Assembly: GCA_037501455.1 (NCBI GenBank)
Contig: CM074856.1
Coordinates: forward strand, 91,214,001 to 91,278,000
Direction of reading: 5' to 3'
DNA length: 64,000 nucleotides
Source: Lantana camara
Lineage: Eukaryota > Streptophyta > Magnoliopsida > Lamiales > Verbenaceae
Shown: positions 61,808 through 64,000 of the stretch, piece by piece
Layout: each line of letters begins with the position of its first letter
Position numbering within the stretch: position 1 is the stretch's first letter
Translations under genes and position numbers: made by a program
The notes under the pieces: model-generated
What the model saw: the letters and a program-made list of their open reading frames with translations, nothing else
What the model was told of the DNA's origin: nothing
Database searches by the model: none

Positions 61808-64000
61808 TGTAACACCCCGGAGCGAAGGGCGCCACATCCCCCGCACCATAACCCAACACGTGAAGCGAAATGGGAACTCCGCCCACGTATCAAGCCACGG
61901 CGAACGGGTGACAAACAAAATTCAAACCTAAGCTAGGCGGTCTAGACCCTACTCAGAGCACGCAATAAAACAAATAACGAATGCGGAAGTACCAGAATCT
62001 CATAAAGCAAATAAACAAACTCAAGACATAACAAACTTTCGATTCAAGTTATACAACTTTTACAAATCCGAATTTAAAGCATAACTTATACATTTTTCAG
62101 AATTGGCCAAAGTGCATAAAGAAAACGAAAATACAATGCATGAGACTCAAGCTATCCTCAAACCCGACTCAAAGACAACCGCCTAGCTCCAACACCTCAG
62201 AACGGGTACCTGCAACTCAAAACAAAAGGGGAAAAAGATAGAAATAACGAGGGTCAGTCCTAGAGACTGGTGAGGGGGCTAACACACGCACCCATACATA
62301 TACGTAAGAGCAAAGCATATACAAAACTGAAAGGGGTTCGTGAACCGGGCGTGGTTTTTGCATTCTAAGACATTTAACCCGTGGTAATATATATAAAGAA
62401 AGAAGTTTGGAGCCGAAGGCCAAATTCAGTCAAGTTTTAGAGTTTAGAAATCCGCCCCCGTTTCACAACCCTAAACGAAGACATAACGAACTGAAAGCTT
62501 AAATCCATCACCCTTACTTACTCCATACACCAAGGCAAAACGAAAACAAAGCAAATCATAACCCAACTCCACCCCAACACCGTTTTGGGGAGAGAGGTGC
62601 CCCTCTCAACCCCTGCTGAAAGCTGAATGAGACGGGGGATCCACCCGCTCCTTCGACGGGTCACTAAGCACACCGCTGGCTCAAGAAGACCCGCCTTCCC
62701 CTCGACCTCCCGAGGATGGGCGAAATCTCCCTTTTGTGGAGTCGTGTTGATGAGAGAGCCCGGCGACCCCATGGCCGACCCGGGATCACATACCACTTCT
62801 CCGGGGCCCAAACTTACACTTACACTTAAACTTGCACTTATCACACTTACCAGGCGAAGCTTATCCACAAATCTTATCACGCTTACAAACACACACACAC
62901 TTAACAAAGCTTATCAAAACAAAAGAAAATAGAGCTTATATACTTATAAAAGCGTTTTCAAATTCTTGAGGCAAACGGGACAAATCCCACGAAATACGTA
63001 TCCAAACACATATCTATATATATACACATATAAGTCGCATGCGGGTTCGAAATTCAATTAGGGTCTTAGGTCATCATAACTAAAAGGAAAGAAAACCTCA
63101 CCTGGACGAGCAAACCAACCAAAACGGACCAAAAGGAGTCAAGCGAACCACTTCCTCAACAACGGAACGAACCTAAGAGCAAAACAAAGAGCAAGAGGCA
63201 AACTTAGACTCAAATGAACCATATTGACGCTCGGCGAATGCGTACGAATACATAAGAGATGCTAATATGTCATGAACACGTTCATGTGCACTATTAAGGA
63301 ATTTAAATCATATAATCAAGTCATTCAATCGTTCGCTCACTTTCATTCGAATTCATAATTTCACGTTTCCAATCAATTCAAGAAATTCAAGGCACAAGCT
63401 CCAACATTTAGGCAAATAAGAGCATTGAAGCAAATTAAGTTCGACACATATTCAAACGTATTCAATCTTACACAAAACTCTAATACATACACCCTATTAC
63501 CTCATATAACATATCTCCAAAGTTTGAAAGCAAGAACAAATCACAAGACAAGGGAAATGGGTTAAGGAAATCACCAACGCCACCAAAACGCACATAAACG
63601 GCATTCAACAAAAGCATGCCTAAATCTCACCCAAAAGTTGTGAAATCGAACCACAATATTCCCAACACATAGTAAAACAAGTTCATAGTTCATCACAAAC
63701 GAAGATAAAGGCATCAAAGAGGTGAAACAAACCAAAAACCGAAAAGGAAAACCAAGGGCTGCGCAAGGGGAGGGACACGGGGGTGTCCCTCAACTTAACT
63801 AAGCTGAGCCACGCCCGTGGCTCAGTCCAGACATGCCCAGGAAGCATGACACGCCCGTGTCTCACCTTTCAAGGCAAATGAGACACGGGGGTGTCACGGT
63901 ACAGCACCAAAACGCATACAAAGTTTGCCGGCAAAACTGACCCTAAACAAAATCAGTCCAAAAGCATAGCAAATCAACTCCAAATATTATGAAACTTGAT
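61808..64000 (-). mobile_element. LTR of gypsy element D, running off the window
   Basis: It starts TGTAACACCCCGG on the plus strand, which is the 3' end of a subgroup-two LTR on the minus strand, preceded by TACCT as expected target sequence. It carries a CAGTC/GACTG-type hairpin near 62256, the GC module at 62758-62820, and palindromes at 63771-63895. Whether it is a solo LTR or part of a full element cannot be seen. Confidence 0.9.
63771..63895. repeat. Palindrome array of LTR D
   Basis: AGGGACAC-GGGG-GTGTCCCT (63771-63790), TGAGCCAC-GCCC-GTGGCTCA (63805-63824), GACAC-GCCC-GTGTC (63848-63861) and GACAC-GGGG-GTGTC (63882-63895). The first two have 8-bp arms. Confidence 0.9.

Noticed and set aside
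1..64000. Host genes, tRNA or rRNA genes
   Set aside because: Every interval is accounted for by retrotransposon sequence, and I saw no tRNA-like or rRNA-like segment. The primer sites are 12-base matches to a tRNA end, not tRNA genes.

Overview
The window is plant nuclear DNA made entirely of long-terminal-repeat (LTR) retrotransposons inserted into one another. No host gene, RNA gene, CRISPR array or bacterial feature is supported. The evidence for a plant is a Ty1/copia element and several Ty3/gypsy elements primed from the TGGTATCAGAGC (initiator-Met tRNA type) site. The gypsy elements have very long LTRs (about 2.4-3.7 kb) and a chromodomain-like C-terminal tail, which fits the Tekay/Del type of plant chromovirus. 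TG...CA ends and exact or near-exact 5-bp target site duplications (TSDs) allow almost every base to be assigned. The species cannot be named from sequence alone. Letters A-K, Y and Z are my own labels.

Layout. (1) 1-37165 (+): element Z, a gag-only gypsy-type element whose left end lies outside the window. Its gag is split by copia element K (60-9876) and by gypsy element A and its rearranged copy (10203-32388, TSD TCTTG). A carries further insertions: a solo copia LTR (11955-13894, -), solo LTR F (18870-24644, -) with solo LTR E inside it (20167-23219, -), and solo LTR G (27340-31051, +). Z's 3' LTR is 33551-37165. (2) 37166-37383: tail of gypsy LTR Y, into which Z inserted. (3) 37384-38437 and 44530-44724: an old copia-type LTR (J, -), split by solo LTR I (38438-44529, -), which contains solo LTR H (39252-42966, -). 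(4) 44725-61807 (-): element C, with LTRs and a 2.8-kb non-coding interior. Its 3' LTR is split by the youngest-looking coding element, B (46592-56905, +). (5) 61808-64000: LTR of element D (-), inserted in C's 5' LTR and leaving the window.

Coding content. Three gag-pol regions are recognisable (K, A, B) plus the gag of Z. All are broken by stops or frameshifts. B is the best preserved, with an 811-codon open frame covering the end of reverse transcriptase, RNase H, integrase and the C-terminal tail. A has about ten stops, most consistent with C-to-T or G-to-A changes, and has lost two integrase catalytic residues.

Most interesting structures. Arrays of short palindromes with LTR-specific arms around a 4-bp G/C centre sit in eight different LTR families. 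A stem-loop with compensatory changes lies directly before the polypurine tract of four elements. A CAGTC/GACTG hairpin recurs in most of the gypsy LTRs. Splice-donor-like sites in the LTRs are paired with acceptors just before gag. The sequence around 25.4 kb shows that element A was tandemly duplicated together with its flank, after which the second copy collapsed to a solo LTR.
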